Notes: generated by a model from the letters alone, not told the origin. A DNA stretch of 64,000 nt from Atopsyche davidsoni (GCA_022113835.1 JAILWY010000005.1:6590501-6654500); one strand, 5' to 3'. Positions 11,791 through 24,156 are shown, counted from the first letter of the stretch. Numbers and translations: made by a program.

Positions 11791-13339
11791 ATCTCGACAA
11801 TCCTTATTATATATCTTTGAACCTGAAAACTGTGTTGTAACAGAAGAGACAAGAAAGCAACTGCAAAGAAGGAATTGACGGTATGCCTGATTTTTACGTA
11901 TCGTAACTACAACATAATAATCCCTTGTTCGATACAAAACCATTTTTGGTAGAGAGAGATGAAAATTCTGAATTCTTACTATGTATAATCGATCATACAA
12001 TACACGCAACAGTTATAAAAAAATTGATGTTATAATATTATTTTCTCTAATGTGTAATATAACACAAAATCGATTTACAGTTCTTGGTTATTTTTTAGGT
12101 TTTTCACATAGTTGCCTATAAAATAATACAACTATGTCAAATCATAGTAATTATTTTATTCGTAAATTTACAGGGACAGTTGTTTAGCAAACAATTTACG
12201 ATTGTAAAGTTATATAAGTTTGGTAATTTTTTTGATAAACCTAGATTTTTAATTAGTTATTATTACAAAAATGTTGCAATATGTCAGTAAATTATATTTT
12301 ATGTTACCTTGTTAGCATAATTAATTGGTGCAAGAATATAAAAAAATGATATAAACAATATGGACAAGATTTAAATATTCAAGAACTATAGTAAAATTTC
12401 AATGTCTTCAAATTTTTTTATGGGTATCTCTCTTCAAATGGCTCTAAATAAATACTATATGAAATATTATTCAATAATATATTAAAATACAAAATATCGG
12501 TAAAAAAACTTTTAAACAGTCAGTCTCTGATCAACGTTTTCCATCACAATTTGAGGATAAATATTTATTTGTTTTTAGTGTAAAGTGTGCCGGCTCCATA
12601 TATGGTAGAGACCGCAGGATGCATCTTGCAAGAGAAAATCGTGATGGAAGATGATTCAAGGAGTGACAGCAAATATATGCCATATCTAAAATGGCGTCAC
12701 TGGGCAAGGACACTTAAATTAGGTAATCAAGTTAACGGAGTTTAAAAAATAATGCTAAATAAGAGTAATGAAGAACTTGTTTTAAAGATACTTAGAGGAA
12801 TATTTTCATTTTAGTTTTTAAGTTAATAAATATACCAAAAATAAACAAACTCAAAAATGTAAAGAGCTCATTATTTTGATTCAATCATTGAACATCTTGT
12901 TTTGCTACACAAGTAAGATCCAAACCCATTCTTCGCGGTTATCGCAAAGAAATCTAGTTTTTGATAATATTTCTTTTCACGTTGTGTTAATCCTCAAATC
13001 ATTTTGTACTCACAATATATTTATATGGATGAAAAAATGAGTATTAATTAATTGTTATTTAGTATTTCAATATTAGTGATGATGAAAAAAGAAACTTGAC
13101 ACATCTTCAGTAATACGCTAATATGTCAAAATTCCTCGAATCGCTTTTAATTGAAATTAAAGCATTTTGGTGCAAACCGAAATTTCCTTTTTAGGAAACA
13201 ATGGATTTAAAGAAAAGTGTATTATATCAAGTGCAATCGAATGTATGTGCTATGTTCTAGATAAAAAGAACATTGAATCATTCTAAATATTACAATGATA
13301 TTCTTACGTAATAATTAAATCCTTTAGCTTACTTTTATG
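11791..13339. other. AT-rich stretch
   Basis: Nothing recognised apart from a small GC patch at 12585-12720 without structure. Confidence 0.6.
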
Positions 13340-13640
13340 ACACCAATAGTCCATGGGACTTTGTCCGAACCGATATGACTGGAGAATCACGAAGTACGTT
13401 TCCGAGTCCCATATCACATGACGTCACCCAGAGCTACAGGAGCAACATGTGACATTGCAAATTTGTCTGATATGGGAATATACCGGTCTTTGTTATGAAC
13501 AATATCCCCACGTTCAGGACTCCGTGGTATTCCGCGAACGGCATATTCCGCATACAGTAGATGAACAATTAACATGACTCATGATTCAAATGTACGGAAT
13601 CGAGATCGCGTCCAATTGATACGGCAGTCATCTCGAAAAA
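13340..13640. other. GC-richer island with CRE and AP-1 sites
   Basis: TGACGTCA at 13419-13426 and an AP-1-like TGACTCA near 13575. CCGCGAACGGCATATTCCGC lies between them. No open frame stands out. Candidate enhancer-like element. Confidence 0.3.
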
Positions 13641-13650
13641 TATATCACAC

Positions 13651-13667
13651 GCATGCATGCATGCATG
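13651..13667. repeat. (GCAT)n short tandem repeat
   Basis: Four GCAT units; every unit is self-complementary. Confidence 0.8.
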
Positions 13668-15885
13668 TTTATACTGATTATTTTAAATATACAAGTATTA
13701 TTACACATGAACATGCGTGGATTTTTTGAAAGAAGAGAGGGGGTGTATTAAACAAAAATATATTTTGTACATAGCGTTTTTTTTATGTATGGTGGCTTAG
13801 GCTGCAAATAAGAATTAAAACTGTAATCAGAAACACAGTTGATTGCTCAATCAATATATATCGCATTATATTAGTCTCCGTAGTGTGTAGTCATAAGTTA
13901 TAACCTTGCACGCGCTGCTGTGTGAACGCTCGGCCGTGACATTGTGCAGGCCGTGGCGCGCGATTCACGACCTTATTGCATAAACACTCGAGTCAATATT
14001 GGCGAACTCACTTCAGAAAGATCCCGTTCGATCTTCAGATTGGAAAAATCTAGTTTTAATTAATTAATTTGGAACCCATGATATAAAAATTACACGAAAA
14101 AAAGAATAAAAATGACAAGTTCTGTTAGGAATACGATGAAGATAAACACGTGAATTAGTACGTTTCAAGTTGTATAAAATTAAAAAAAAAAAACTTATAT
14201 GACAATAAAATAATCGTAAAGCTTAAATCACTTTATAAAAAATATATAATATATGCTCTGTATATTTTAAAAAAATATTATTTTTCTTCATTTTTGTGTG
14301 CTCAGTGTATTAGGACCGCTTAAACAAAATATAAAAAAGGCTTATATAAAAAAATGACAGGGTTTTAATGAACTTATCTTTATTTATAATCAAAAATCAA
14401 ATCAGCATGGTATCTACGAAAATTAAATTTACTGGTTTTGTAAATTTTAACAGTGAGGCATTTACTGGAATTTTCCAATAGTCACTACATGTTTTCAGGG
14501 TTATTATTGCGTATTGTTATATAAAGGGATATAAGAATATTGCGTGGGTTGAACAGCCAACTCCTCCCAGTAGAGCTTTCTTCGTAACTTCTCGTATATC
14601 AAGTATCTTTAAATAGAAGAGGTTTTCCATGTTTAAATGAGTCAAGATACATTATAAATAAGCTGTGAGAGTTTGACTATGTGCTATTTATTTTCCTGGA
14701 ACTAAGTTGTATCGCGTCGTCCTGTGAGTGGGTTGTATTGAAGACGCATTGTGATATAACCGGCTGGCAATTTCATTCATACATCGAGCTGGAAAAAATA
14801 CGTTTGCGCATTAGTCACAAATATCTTAAAAATAAAACTACAAGGTCATTCATAGATCACCGGATGTACCGAAATAAAGCCCACATAGTAACATAAGATG
14901 ATGATAAAGCAAACAAAAAACATGCGAAAAAAGCCTCCCAGTGGTAGCGAAACTACGCGAGGAATGTATTATACTCGAACGTACGAATATTATTCAACAA
15001 GAGCATACTCAATTGATTGTAAGTCCTGAGTTTCAGTTGAAATTTTTTTTGTTGGTGGATTTTTTCTTGAGTTACTATAACACTCTTCAAAGCTTTCGTA
15101 AAATCATCGAGAAGAAATTTCGAGACAATTTTTATGTGTTCTTATTTAATATTCAATGAAAAACAAGATTTAAAATATTTTTAGATTACTTAATAGTTTC
15201 GCGAAAAATTAAAAAAAAATCACTTCAGGAGCACTTTAAAATAAAAATAAACATGTTTTTAATTTTGAAAAAATCTCGATTCAGAGAAAGACTTTATTTC
15301 TTAATGCTTAGAAAAATAAAAATATATAATACGAAAAAAATATATTACGTAAATTATACAGAGCTACAAAATAATTCTCCTTAAAAACAATTTATGCATG
15401 TGTATTTAGAAATGATCTTTTAATTAAATAATTACCTTTATTGCACATTTGAAAAAAAATAATACGATTAATTCTGTAGTGAATTTTAAATATTTGGTTT
15501 AAAAATTTAGTAAGTCTGTCTCCTCTTTTTAGGTGGAATTTAACAAACTACGTAAATTTTTTATACATCAATAAAATCTCACAAAATAAAAAATGTTTCT
15601 CCGTAAGCGATTAGGTATCCAGTTGTAGCGAGAGTCATTAACATAAATATATCATTACTGTTATAGAAAAAAAATCAATTTCTACTACAATACTTCGTAC
15701 CAGCGCTTACATACAACAACGCACGCCACTTATTCGGATATTATAAAAGAGTAAAAAAAAATCAAATTAGATTACAAGTGAGACTCATGCCCACAATTCG
15801 CAGGAACTACTTCGAATTAGCGCCGGGCATAATATGTCACTTCAGGCTGTAGACCAAATCGATGGTGAAAAAAACCTTCTGAAAA
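13668..15885. other. AT-rich stretch with a small island at 13900-14040
   Basis: The island carries GGCGCGCGATTCACGACC and an AT-core homeobox-like run (TTTTAATTAATTAATTT) at 14053-14069. The rest is AT-rich; frames at 14681-14896 and 14941-15159 have no support. Confidence 0.5.
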
Positions 15886-15999
15886 CTATTGCAAATTAGT
15901 CACGCGGAATTTCTTCGGATTGTGCTGCATCATCCTCTGAGGCTCTCCTTCGTCCAGCTCCAAAGTCCGGACTCCACGATTGGAGATGTGAGTATACTT
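15886..15999 (-). CDS. Candidate exon, identity unknown
   Basis: On the minus strand an acceptor-like ATCTTTATTAG is followed by 37 open codons ending in TAG. The frame has coding-like base use against the AT-rich background and encodes, in part, RTLELDEGEPQRMMQHNP then KKFRVTNLQ. It could be a terminal exon. The opposite strand is also open over most of the block, so a conserved non-coding element is the main alternative. No family recognised. Confidence 0.35.
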   Translation of the reverse strand, partial: KYTHISNRGVRTLELDEGEPQRMMQHNPKKFRVTNLQ

Positions 16000-16849
16000 C
16001 TAATAAAGATTTCATGATTTTACAAATATTTCACAAATGTCATCAGATTCTACTCAGATACATGAGTTTTTGGTGCCTTATACGCGTAGGATGTCATGTA
16101 ATGGAATACGAAAAATGGTAATTTTGTATTGAGTGGATACGCAATTCAAACAAAAAATAGCGTATCAAGCCTGTGTTATGTTACATGTTTTTTCTTAAAA
16201 TAACGTTCAAAAACTATTATATCAAATAACAAAAAAAACTAACTAGTATTTTATAATTTTCAGAAACATTAAGTTCAAGTCTCCGTAGAAGTATCCAATT
16301 ATGGTGTATTTGCTTTGATTTTTATTTGAACCATCTGTATCAAGAAAAGGTCATAGATAGCTCTGTTTGTTTTGAAAACTACTCTTTTATTAATTGAGAT
16401 AGATGTTGACAATTCAATCGAACCAAACTAATTGGAATTGTCTTAAATGTCAAATATTGACATACCTATAAAGATCATACCTTTTATTATTTTTATATTT
16501 TGGGGAAAGTATTCTATTATTTATTGCTGATGTAAAAATATACGAAGAACAAATTTAGTGATTTCCTGCATATATAATATTTTGTTCATAATGTTTACAA
16601 ATGTTGACACAGTTTTTTAATAGCCAGACTTGCAAATGACAAATAGTCCCTAAAAATTCGAAATCAATCCTGATTACAAAAAACAAACTATCGAGGCTCA
16701 AAAGCCAAAGATCAAAATCTCAATCAGAAATTCGTTTCAGCGGTGTAGTTCGCGTAAAATTTACTAAAAAAAATACTAATATAAATAAAATATGTATTTC
16801 ACCTTTATATGAATCAAATCAATCATTCTCATCACAATCAAATCGAGAT
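16000..16849. other. AT-rich stretch
   Basis: Nothing recognised. Confidence 0.6.
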
Positions 16850-17220
16850 AGTGATCATTAGCAGGAGGCCGCCAATGGGCGGTGCTGTTGGCCGGAGCCT
16901 CGCCGTGGAACAACTTTCCCCGGAGCTCCGAGAGTTCTTTCACTTTGCGTCATTCGGCTGCCATTTGCGCCATGCGTCATCCAAACGGATGCAGGCACAT
17001 CGGGCCTGTCGTAATCGGCCATGGTCTGATTGGGAACGGTTACCTGTTTTGCTATTGCACCGACAAGTGCAGTGAAACTCGTGAGCAATCGGGATTCCCT
17101 TATTTTTTTTTTCAGAAATCGCCATAATTTACGACGGAAATCGGAGTAACTGTAAAATTGAACCCAAGGTATAAATAAATGTCTCAATGTATGATACACT
17201 CGGCGTGTTCTCATACTTGA
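16850..17220. other. GC-rich island
   Basis: A GC-rich core at 16860-17060 with several GCCAT/ATGGC cores. A 118-codon minus frame (16858-17214) is open, but so are two plus-strand frames, as expected in GC-rich DNA. A T-run plus CAG at about 17106-17116 looks like a plus-strand acceptor with no clear exon after it. Candidate regulatory element. Confidence 0.3.
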
Positions 17221-18480
17221 GCAACTATTGGTCTATTTGCATTCCATGCTTATTTTTGGGTAAAGATGTGGATCAAAGACTTCAGTTATAGGTAAAGGAA
17301 AACAGAGAAAATATCACTTCAAAACAATGAGCACGTCTATTTATTTATAGATAAATATAATGTCAACAGTGATCGAAATGAGAAAACAAATAACTTTATC
17401 AAAGCTTGTGTTGTTTTTTCAAAGCTTCACTGCTTCAATCCAATTAAGTTTTCTTGGTCACTAGGCTAGTGTTTATTCAACCTTTACAACGTTTTAGTAA
17501 GAAAACATTCTAGAATCTTACGTGGAAAATTCTATTTTCAGTACCCATTATCTCAACAAAGCAACTTTATGGACGAACCTGCTAAATTCTATTTACTCTA
17601 GGAAGTATCATATCCTGTTGCGTCAAAAATAATCTAAAAGTCACTACTGGCGTCACTACACCCCCCGCGTCATGAAAACCCGTGACGTACGCAGGCGGCC
17701 AGGTGGAAAGACTGAAATCGCGGATAATTGCACATCCGGTGTGCAGTCTACTGGAAACTCGACTTCCCATTGCATTGGAATTTTCAGACGTTGGAGATCC
17801 CGCCTCTCTGAGTCCGCAGGCTTTGTAGCCTGCTAAGTAAATCACAGGTCGATTCTCAGTAGTAGAATTCTGTGAACAACGATCGAGTTAATATTGAACG
17901 CTGGTGATTTCTAGGCTTCTCCTGAGAGGTTTTGCGTCAGTAGGGTTTTTTCTTTGGTTCAACTGTTCATTAAATGATTTAACTGTTTTTTCTTATAAAC
18001 GTATATCCGATTTATATTATCTAAACATGAAAAAAGAGATCAATAATTAATATTAAAGTCAGCCATTACTTCTACAGATAGCACTGATAATTCGTTTTAT
18101 TAAAATCGTAGCATGATTTCATTAAGTTTAAAATCAATAGTACAACAGTCACTTTTTTCATTGTAACTATCATTCAAAATATGTGTTTTACATAAATAAA
18201 TTCATATATTTTGATAAAGAATAATAAGACAGTATTATCTTAACTTACGGTACTAAAAATATGTATCTTTTAAATATCAAAAATATAATAATGTACAGTA
18301 CCCCAGTAGAAATACCGAATCCTTTAGTTAAAAATAAGGGGTTATTGAATAATTTTTTTTAAATGTATGTGTCAACTAAACACATATAAAAAGATATTAA
18401 CAGCTAAGCATTGTTGCATTTCAAGGGCTTTACCAGGCAATCCCCTGAAGACTTGACCGTTCATGTTGGATTACAAATAG
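17221..18480. other. AT-rich stretch with an island at 17640-17840
   Basis: The island has repeated TGACG/CGTCA half sites (about 17650, 17670, 17690), a run of six C, and an 87-codon minus frame without splice signals. The rest is empty. Confidence 0.4.
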
Positions 18481-18960
18481 TATGTCGCGGATAAAAATAT
18501 TCCATTTTTTACGACAAACTGCTTTAATTTTAAATATAAACAGCCAATCGAGTAAAAATTTACAAATATTTTTATTTGTGAGTACTTTCGGTTTTCAAAG
18601 AATTTCAGCATTTTCGAGTCCAAAGAAGTCCCCGCGAGGCGGAGTACTCACAAATGAATATGTCTGTAATCTTCTAGCCGATTGGCTATGCACGTGTGTC
18701 ATGTGCGCGTCGTGCGCATTGTCCATGTGCCGCTTGGTGGGATCGCGGCAGATCGCCGGTCCCGCCTCCCGAGAGCCGGTGGGTTTTCCAATTTGTGCAA
18801 TCAGCGCCTCCTCTTCCAACCGCCATGAGCCGACCTTCGCGTAAGTAAAGCCATGCGGTATTTTTGCTATCGCCAGATCTTAACGAGCAGATTGTGCTGC
18901 AGTCGGCAGCTGCGGACCCGACATTGTGATTGGATCGGTATGAATATCACGTGTGATCGC
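18481..18960. other. GC-rich island with E-boxes
   Basis: CACGTG appears at 18690-18695 and again near 18949, with CATGTG/ATGTGC variants between, suggesting bHLH binding. Overlapping frames (120 codons plus, 74 codons minus) lack splice or start support. Contains the 13-bp inverted repeat listed separately. Confidence 0.3.
18574..18655. repeat. 13-bp perfect inverted repeat, ATTTGTGAGTACT
   Basis: ATTTGTGAGTACT at 18574-18586 and its exact complement at 18643-18655 enclose 56 bp. The inner part does not continue as a stem, so it is not a microRNA-type hairpin. Fifteen bases (18576-18590) recur exactly at 59071-59085. Confidence 0.6.
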
Positions 18961-21379
18961 TTTCATTGTTTGAACTACTTATAAATGTATAATATACAAA
19001 GTTTAATATTTGTTATATTAAACGCTGCGACACAACTGATAATCGAATAGTAACTAACTATAAGCGTCGTAGTTAGCACTGTTTTCTACCGATAAACAAA
19101 AAAAAACACCAAGAAACAGAAATCAGAACCAACAGAATTCGGTATATGTATAAGAAAATATTTTATTATTTTATTGAGTGAATTATTATTGTATTTCCCT
19201 TCGTTTTTAAAAAAAGTTTTTTGTAATTTATTTTAATGTTATATATAACCTTCGTCCTGAAATGAGTAATGTCAAATAATAAATAAAATACTTTTGCATC
19301 AAAAATAAGTTTAATAAAATGAAAAAAAATTATATCTCTTTAAATACTCGTACTTAATGTATTTTACAAATAAGTTTTATGTAAACAGACCTTAATTAGG
19401 TAGGTGGTACTATTTATAAATCTGAAGAATCTGTATTTAAACAGTGTCGATAAGAAAAGCTGTTTAAATAATGTCGTAATGCGTGACGTCATCCATGACT
19501 CGTACTGTTAATTGCACCATCATCGGATACATCTTATTAGGGCAAAAAATGCATGAAAAATCTCCATTACATATTGGAAATATTAACGCACACGCCTTGC
19601 ATTATAAGTTTTCCCCGATTAGAAGTAAATTGACTCACAGTCACTGATTCCCTTGGAATTATTTAACAGGATTAGGAAACACATAAATCCCCCGACTAGC
19701 TGGCCTTCTTCGTGAAATTCAGAGTAAAATCTCATCCCTAGCTTTCCAGTTTACTCACAAAATTCTTGTATACTACTTGGAATCTCAGAACAACTGAGCA
19801 TACCAGTAGCGTGTGTTTCTTGTTATTGTAATGTACTTTATGCAATCATTAAAATAAAATATATATTTATAATATTTTATACTCTGATTTGACAAATACT
19901 GTAACCACTTTCAAAAAAATAGAAAAGTACACTTAGAAAAGTACAAAAGATGCGTACATATTACTCTTTATAAAATTATCTCATATATTGGGAGTTTCAG
20001 TACGTTTAAAAAAAAAGATTATTTAACATCGACCAAGATCATCTCACGCTTAGGTTTTTTTTATTTTACAGGTCATTTCTATAGCCGCGAATGAATTAAT
20101 AGATACGTTTTAAATATGATTAAATACCTAATTGCGTGGAGGTTACATCACTGTATATTTATATTGTAAATCTAGTAAGGCAAGTTTTTAGCTTTAAGGT
20201 TTTAAGCTAGTCGTATAGTTCCACCACTGAGCAATTACTCCACTTACTCGGAGACAATTATGTTTATATAACACAAGAGAACATTATTCCGTTCTGTGAA
20301 ATCAATGTAAATAATGCAAAGAATGATTGTTATCGTATAAAACGCCTGTTGCCATAGTTTTTCATAGCGAACGAATCAATTAAAGTCGTATTGATCAATA
20401 CCTTATTACAATGCAAGTATTATACTGGAGGTATTTTTCTTAGATTAATAATGTGTTTTATTACCATAAAAATCATTCTACAGCACGGGACATATTACCT
20501 ATTGTAATGACCGCTGTCTTTCAATTTATTTTATGCAAATTTTTATTCTGCATGCTCAAGTATTAAAATGAATAGCGTGAGAGCACATCAGAATATTTGA
20601 TTTGGAAAGCATTGATATTTAATTACGTTTAGTTTGCTAAATAAAATCACTGCTTAAATACCAAATAAAAAAAATTCATGTCACTTAATAATTGTTGATA
20701 AATATTTTTATAATGCAGCTTACTAAATTTTTTTACTAAAGCAATACATTTTTAAAAATATATGTTCTGTTTATATGAACATTAAATGAATATAAATAGT
20801 AATTCGAAGCATGTAGAATTTTAAAAATCATTTTAGTAATCATATATATTTTTTAACAGTATTTAGGTAGTGTTTATTTACATATAACTTTTTATTACAA
20901 GAAGATTTTTATACAATTTATATTGAATATAGTATTATTAATTAAACACTTAAATGAAGGTAATCGTACATTCATGCATCTCTATACAGAAAATAATGTA
21001 AGAAATATTTTTTTTGACAAACCCAGATATATAATATTGTATTCATCGATGATTATTTAAAACACCATTTTCTTAAGTAAGCAGTTATGTTTCGTATTAA
21101 CAATGTATATTTTTATAAAATGTCGCAAATACTCTTTTAAAGTTTGTGAAGAAAACGTGTAAATTTTTTGAATAGTTTTATAATATTTTTATACGATTCG
21201 GTATAACATATTTACTGCAATGCATTTGAATCCCACCAGGATATTGATGTTGATTTATGCCATTGGAATTTGACTGAACGATGTACTATATGATGTGCTT
21301 ATTAGAACAAAGCGGGTGTTCTCATTGTCAATAAATATAAAGGAAACCACAGGAGTTTTGGTAACGCCAGAGAAATAAT
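18961..21379. other. AT-rich stretch with one CRE
   Basis: TGACGTCA at 19484-19491 is embedded in GCGTGACGTCATCC. Nothing else recognised. Confidence 0.6.
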
Positions 21380-22336
21380 AATTAACCGAGTCTTTAGTCT
21401 GGGCGGGCGTACGAGGAACTCCCAAATACTACCGAGAACGGCAAAGGGACGAGGAAAGGAGCTCTTGTAGACTTGTTGAGGATTGATACCTAGAAATTAA
21501 TTTATTAAGCAACGCTTCACGGACTCTATGCTATACTATCAAAGTTTCTTGTGAAGAAACATTAATTCTTAACCCACATTTTAAGATAAAACATAAGATC
21601 TTTTCCTTGATACAAACATGGTATAAACATAATATAATTTAATAAAACCTTAATTTCCAAAACTGACCTAGCATACAGTTTACAAGCTTAATTTTAAAAA
21701 TTATATATTTCGAATATAAAAACTCACTTTTTGTACAATGCAAGATAATGGAAATGCAGACAATATTTATGAAAAATAGTGTTGTAAAAGTTATCAATAT
21801 TACAATTTATTCGACCACAATATTGACCGTAACAATGAATTTCAAATGACACATTTTTAAACATTATTTATTTAACTCTGGTGGACTTATTATTGTTAAA
21901 AAATGATTGGACATTTGACGTCATTGTTCGTTTGATAACAATCTATAATGTTGGAATTGAAATGTTTGTATTTTTTTCGATATGTCACAGGTGTAATATG
22001 CATACAAATTTAACATATCACATATGTGAAACTCCCCTCAGTTTAAATAAAATATGATTATTTTTAATCCAACATAAAAAATATAGTTTATATTTAAAAA
22101 AAGTTGGTTTTTATTATTTAAAATTATATATAGTAATTAAAAAAAAACATGTTTAGAAATCTACGCAAGAAAATACTTGTTTTTTTATAATAATAACTCC
22201 AATTAAGATATATTTATTATAATTCTGATCGTTTTAGTTGCAACTGTCTCAATTTGTCTAATAACTTTTGATCAAATAAAAATAAGATGTATAAAATTAT
22301 GGCTGCATATTTAAAAAAAGCCAAGAACTGGTTCAT
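21380..22336. other. Small GC-rich island then AT-rich DNA
   Basis: Island at 21385-21480 (GGGCGGGCGTACGAGG) without a clear frame. TGACGTCA at 21916-21923 lies in AT-rich flanks. Confidence 0.4.
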
Positions 22337-22389
22337 AATGATAAAAGTACCTTTGTATTTTGTCTTCACTTTGAGTTTATTAAATTTTT

Positions 22390-22435
22390 TGCATTACTAG
22401 TTTCGACCAAATAGACTAGGTCATCATCAGATGCA
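22390..22435 (-). ncRNA. Hammerhead ribozyme-like fold (left arm)
   Basis: Read on the minus strand: stem I TGCAT/ATGCA, invariant CTGATGA, stem II GACC/GGTC, invariant GAAA, a minimal stem III (AC/GT) and cleavage triplet GTA. All conserved core positions are present. One extra T lies between CTGATGA and the stem II pairing, so activity is not certain. Confidence 0.5.
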
Positions 22436-22451
22436 TAACTATGTTTATTTA

Positions 22452-22497
22452 TGCATCTGATGATGACTTAGTCTATTTGGTCGAAACTAGTAATGCA
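22452..22497 (+). ncRNA. Hammerhead ribozyme-like fold (right arm)
   Basis: Same layout as the left arm: stem I 22452-22456 with 22493-22497, CTGATGA 22457-22463, stem II GACT (22465-22468) with GGTC (22479-22482; last pair a wobble), GAAA 22483-22486. The predicted self-cleavage site follows GTA at 22492. The same extra T is at 22464. Confidence 0.5.
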
Positions 22498-22597
22498 AAA
22501 AAATTAATAAACTCAAAGTGAAGACAAAATACAAAGGTACTTTTATCATTGCAATAATGGATCTTCACCAATCAAATGCCTTGTCCCTCAACAAGAA

Positions 22598-23315
22598 TAA
22601 CTGGTTTATTTATTAAATAAAATTTAACGTATACACGTAAACTGCCGTATTCGTTTATTCGTTTTTCGCCAAGTTTTGTAACTTGAATACGCAATATATC
22701 TATAATAATATACGATAGACAGTATTGGTAGGCCAAATCCGTTCGTGTTGAAGAGACGTGTGCGCTTACATAAAGTCTCGACCGATCCAAAATGTAGCAA
22801 GAAAGTGTTCAACTATTATCCAACCGGATATAGAGGGTCCGGGTCACAGAGTTAATATTTGTTTGTTTGTTTTTTTTACACGCATATATTTTGATAGTTA
22901 CAAAACGATTCCTGGGAACGCATCCAATCAAGATACGGAGATAGTTTCGAAATTATCAATTCTGGTTATCTCTATAAGGGAGTCGCGTGCGGGTTTTTTT
23001 TTTTTGCTCTCATTAATCTATTTAAAACTGAGTCTGTCTGCAAACTGGGTAAATAGCTTCATACTTAATTCAACGTTAAGTAGAAAATGCTAGGCGCCGG
23101 CGCCTCTTGCTGGAGTGGCGCCGTCTCCTGAGAGAACCAAGAATGGGCACGGAATCCACGAAGTCGTTATTTAATAAAAATTATAAAAAATGTGTTCTTA
23201 AACTATGAATAATCCATTTTTTAAGATAAAATCTTTCAATTGGTTTATTAGTCAGAATACAACTAGATTTTTTTTAAATAACGTATTTTGATATATACCA
23301 GGATAGAGATATGTT
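22598..23315. other. AT-rich stretch with a GC palindrome
   Basis: A 111-codon plus frame (22758-23093) and minus frames overlap without support. Ends with a CpG block at 23090-23160. Confidence 0.5.
23092..23105. repeat. 14-bp perfect palindrome AGGCGCCGGCGCCT
   Basis: A pure G/C core in AT-rich DNA. Twelve bases later GAGTGGCGCC shows a partial match to the CTCF core. Possibly protein-bound or hairpin-forming. Confidence 0.5.
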
Positions 23316-23368
23316 CTATGAAATGGTCACCAAACTTCTATGAGGAGAGGCATCAGAAGAAGAAGATT
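23316..23368 (+). repeat. Dispersed repeat family A, copy 1 (3' end)
   Basis: TGAAATGGTCACCAA, then GAGGAGAGGCAT and AGAAGAAGAAG, followed by a TA tract. Matches copies at 28685-28804, 51892-52018 and (minus) 55852-55926. The GAA-rich tail fits the 3' end of a 5'-truncated retroelement. Confidence 0.6.
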
Positions 23369-24156
23369 TATATATATATATATATATCTGAGTGTTAAAT
23401 AAAATTAATACGTGGAAGAATCACATAATGGGATTCCACCAAGAACTCTGTCTCAAAAATATTGATTACTTAATTACAGAATACTGATGCTTATTTTTTA
23501 TTCTACGGAGTCTAGTTTTGATCCCGCGTGCTTCTGGTAGCCCTCGCGACTCTCCAGCGAGCTTTGAAAGTCCTTTTAGGGACCAGGAGTTGGAAAAACT
23601 AATCATTAACGCAAAGCGACACGCAGAATGAGTGGAGTTCAGTACATGTTCTAGGAATCGGCAGATATTGCATGCTGACGGGAATCTGGGCCAAATCCGT
23701 TTTACAAGCAAGTGCTTGACGCCGGCTCTTACGCAACCGTGCAAAATGTAAGTTCACTGTTGTACTTTGCACCGGGATATTTGAAGAATTGATTGTAATT
23801 AAATTATTTGTCCACCGCCGCGACGTCGCGACGTTTTTCTGATAATCATCGCCCCAGGACGCCTCCGGGCGACGGCTCATTGGATGATCCATACTTTTCT
23901 AGGTAAGAAAGTCTATCTGATCTGAAAGAATAAAAACTCGCTCGCAGCCTTGTTTTATCTTTGCTTTTAATTTAATTTTTCTGCTTTACTGCTTGAGCGC
24001 TTCAAAAAAGCTTTGTAGTTACAAAACTTGCGCGCAAAAATAAGCATTATTACTGAGGTTTCAGAGAATCGTATTATAGCTTGATCGCTTAACGCGAAGA
24101 GTAGAATATGTTTTAGTTATTCTCAAAGTGTTTATGAAGCGATTTTCGGTTTCTAG
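23369..24156. other. GC-richer region with splice-like signals
   Basis: A CpG-rich block runs from 23510 to 23900. A good donor-like CTAG|GTAAGA ends at about 23908. The frame before it reads RFSDNHRPRTPPGDG then SLDDPYFS, but a stop upstream and no acceptor make an internal exon unlikely. A 97-codon minus frame covers the same DNA. GCGACGTCGC at about 23820 is a 10-bp palindrome. Confidence 0.3.

Larger units (their letters stand above)
22337..22597. mobile_element. Inverted pair of hammerhead-bearing repeat ends
   Basis: Arms 22337-22438 and 22449-22550 (102 nt each, loop 10 nt) are inverted copies differing at 2 positions, about 98% identical by my alignment. Each arm, read outward from the centre, holds CATCTGATGATGAC, then GGTCGAAACTAGT, then AATAAACTCAAAGTGAAGAC. 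The right unit continues to about 22597 with sequence also present in the copy at 38912-39066; the left unit stops at 22337. A hammerhead-like motif in a terminal, inverted repeat is known for Penelope-like retroelements (PLEs) and related retrozymes. No reverse transcriptase remains here. Confidence 0.8.

Noticed and set aside
16858..17214. 118-codon minus-strand open frame
   Set aside because: It spans a GC-rich island where two plus-strand frames are also open; no domain, start context or splice signals.
18421..18435. 15-mer TCAAGGGCTTTACCA shared with 48674-48688
   Set aside because: Flanks do not align; one or two such shared 15-mers are expected by chance in 64 kb.
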